Translations under genes and position numbers: made by a program
The notes under the pieces: model-generated
Databases searched by the model: none
Seen by the model: the letters and a program-made list of their open reading frames with translations, nothing else
Told to the model about the DNA's origin: nothing
Shown here: in pieces, positions 63,023 to 64,000 of the stretch
How positions within the stretch are numbered: position 1 is the first letter of the stretch
Layout: the number at the start of each line of letters is the position of its first letter
Assembly: GCA_021780315.1 (NCBI GenBank)
Contig: JAJXYY010000042.1
Span: forward strand, 1 to 64,000
Length of the DNA stretch: 64,000 nt
Direction of reading: 5' to 3'
From: Acidobacteriota bacterium
GTDB taxonomy: Bacteria; Acidobacteriota; Terriglobia; Terriglobales; Acidobacteriaceae

Positions 63023-63916
63023 ATGATGAGTTGGCTGCTGCAGGGAAATGCGCTGCTGGCGCTGGGGTCGGCGGTGCTGTGGGGCGGCGGCGATTTTTCT
63101 GGCGGGATGGGCGTAAAGCACGCTGGTGGGTCGTTGGGGGCGGCGCTGCGGGTAGTGCTTTTGAGCCATGCCATGAGCTTTGTGGTGCTGCTGACGATTG
63201 CAGGCGTGCGCGGCGATGCGTTTCCGCATGGTGCGGCGCTGGCGTGGGGGATTCTCGCAGGGGTGGCGGGTGGGACGTCGCTGACATGTTTCTACATTGC
63301 GTTGTCGCGGGGAGCGATGGGGGCTTCGGCGGCTATGAGCGGGCTGCTGGCGGCGGCGATTCCGGCGGCGGTCTCGGTGTATGCGGAGGGCTGGCCGGGG
63401 ACGATACGGATGGTGGGGTTTGCGCTGGCGGGGGTCGCGATCTGGATGATTGCGGCGGGCCCCAATGCGGAGGCGCAGAAGGCCGAGGCGGGGACGGTGT
63501 GGCTGGCACTGGTGGCGGGGGTAGGGTTCGGGATTTATTTTCTGGCGTTGAAGTATGCGGGGAGCGCGGGTGTGGTGTGGCCGATGGCGACGGCACGAAT
63601 GGGCAGCCTGAGTGTGTGTTCGCTGCTGTTGCTGGGGGTGACTCGCCTGGCGAAAAAGCCGGAGGTGACGGCGGCCACGATGACGCGGGCGGCGGTGTTG
63701 TGGTGCGCGTCGACGGCGGCGATGGACACGTCGGGGAACCTGCTGTTTCTGGCGGCGACGCGGGCGGGGCGGCTGGATGTAGCGGCGGTGCTGGCATCGC
63801 TGTATCCAGCGACGACGATTCTACTGGCGGCGTGGACACTACATGAACGGCCTACGCGGCGGCAGGGTTTGGGGATGTTAGTGGCGGGGGCTGCGGTGGT
63901 GATGATTACGCTGTAG
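63023..63916 (+). CDS. EamA/DMT-family membrane transporter
   Basis: The 297-residue protein has about ten hydrophobic helices arranged as two five-helix EamA repeats: the first begins LLALGSAVLWGGGDFSGG and the second begins LALVAGVGFGIYFLALKYAG. This is the drug/metabolite transporter fold, used for export of amino acids, nucleotides or drugs; the substrate is unknown. The C-terminal repeat ends with ASLYPATTILLAAWTLHERPTRRQ, the family hallmark. It follows the VWA gene and is convergent with the partial gene at the right edge. Confidence 0.9.
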   Translation: MMSWLLQGNALLALGSAVLWGGGDFSGGMGVKHAGGSLGAALRVVLLSHAMSFVVLLTIAGVRGDAFPHGAALAWGILAGVAGGTSLTCFYIALSRGAMGASAAMSGLLAAAIPAAVSVYAEGWPGTIRMVGFALAGVAIWMIAAGPNAEAQKAEAGTVWLALVAGVGFGIYFLALKYAGSAGVVWPMATARMGSLSVCSLLLLGVTRLAKKPEVTAATMTRAAVLWCASTAAMDTSGNLLFLAATRAGRLDVAAVLASLYPATTILLAAWTLHERPTRRQGLGMLVAGAAVVMITL

Positions 63917-63924
63917 GCGCGGGG

Positions 63925-64000
63925 CTAGAGCTTGATGGTGCTGGCGTCGAGGGTGGGGGTGGGATAGGTGAGTTTGAGACCTTCGAGGACGTCGACGAGG
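63925..64000 (-). CDS. 3' end of a gene, possibly polyphosphate kinase 2 family
   Basis: The minus-strand frame open at the right edge codes for 24 residues before a TAG (63925-63927), including LVDVLEGLKLTYPTPTLD. The pattern of a leucine-rich helix followed by L-x-YP resembles the C terminus of PPK2-type polyphosphate kinases, but the fragment is too short for a firm call. Confidence 0.3.
   Translation of the reverse strand, partial: LVDVLEGLKLTYPTPTLDASTIKL

Overview
The window looks like chromosomal DNA of an acidobacterium of the Terriglobia type (Granulicella, Edaphobacter or Terriglobus relatives). This is inferred from content. The DNA is GC-rich. It carries two VWFA-related secreted proteins of the acidobacterial kind, a tandem set of beta-propeller lipoproteins, secreted GH3, GH29 and GH35 glycosidases, an M13 peptidase and a his operon. 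No rRNA, tRNA or CRISPR array was recognised.

Layout. The left edge (1-121) is the end of an IS481-like insertion sequence whose transposase start codon lies in a 14-bp inverted repeat. Next come two doubtful small ORFs, an HNH endonuclease, a thioredoxin-like protein, a beta-carbonic anhydrase, an orphan ABC ATPase, a GH3 beta-glucosidase, acpS, an MCE/MlaD protein and an M13 metallopeptidase (to 12.2 kb). From 12.4 to 16.3 kb there are three consecutive beta-propeller lipoproteins ended by a strong terminator. From 16.7 to 24.3 kb the minus strand carries rplM-rpsI-rpsB-tsf and pyrH, but tsf and pyrH are separated by an AT-richer gene of unknown function and a divergent Rrf2 regulator/NAD(P)-binding protein pair.

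From 24.8 to 36.8 kb there is a cell-surface region. It holds four polytopic GT-C-like proteins, an O-antigen-polymerase-like protein, an acyltransferase, an FtsX/MacB-type permease and a small protein with a PEP-CTERM-like tail. From 37.2 to 46.3 kb come a RodZ-like protein, metK, a transglutaminase-like protein, a molybdopterin oxidoreductase with its cytochrome b partner, an Ada-type repair protein, an MFS transporter and ahcY. MetK and AhcY both belong to the S-adenosylmethionine cycle. From 46.4 to 53.4 kb lie small secreted proteins, a DUF4397 lipoprotein, an AT-richer island and the GH29 and GH35 glycosidases.

From 53.46 to 60.26 kb is the histidine operon hisI-G-D-C-B-H-F-A. In front of it is a complete attenuator: a TTGACA/TAATTT promoter, a 28-codon leader peptide with nine His codons starting almost at the predicted transcription start, and a rho-independent terminator that competes with a 12-bp antiterminator pairing. 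I consider this the best find in the window. The right end has two VWA proteins, an EamA-type transporter and the 3' end of another gene on the minus strand.
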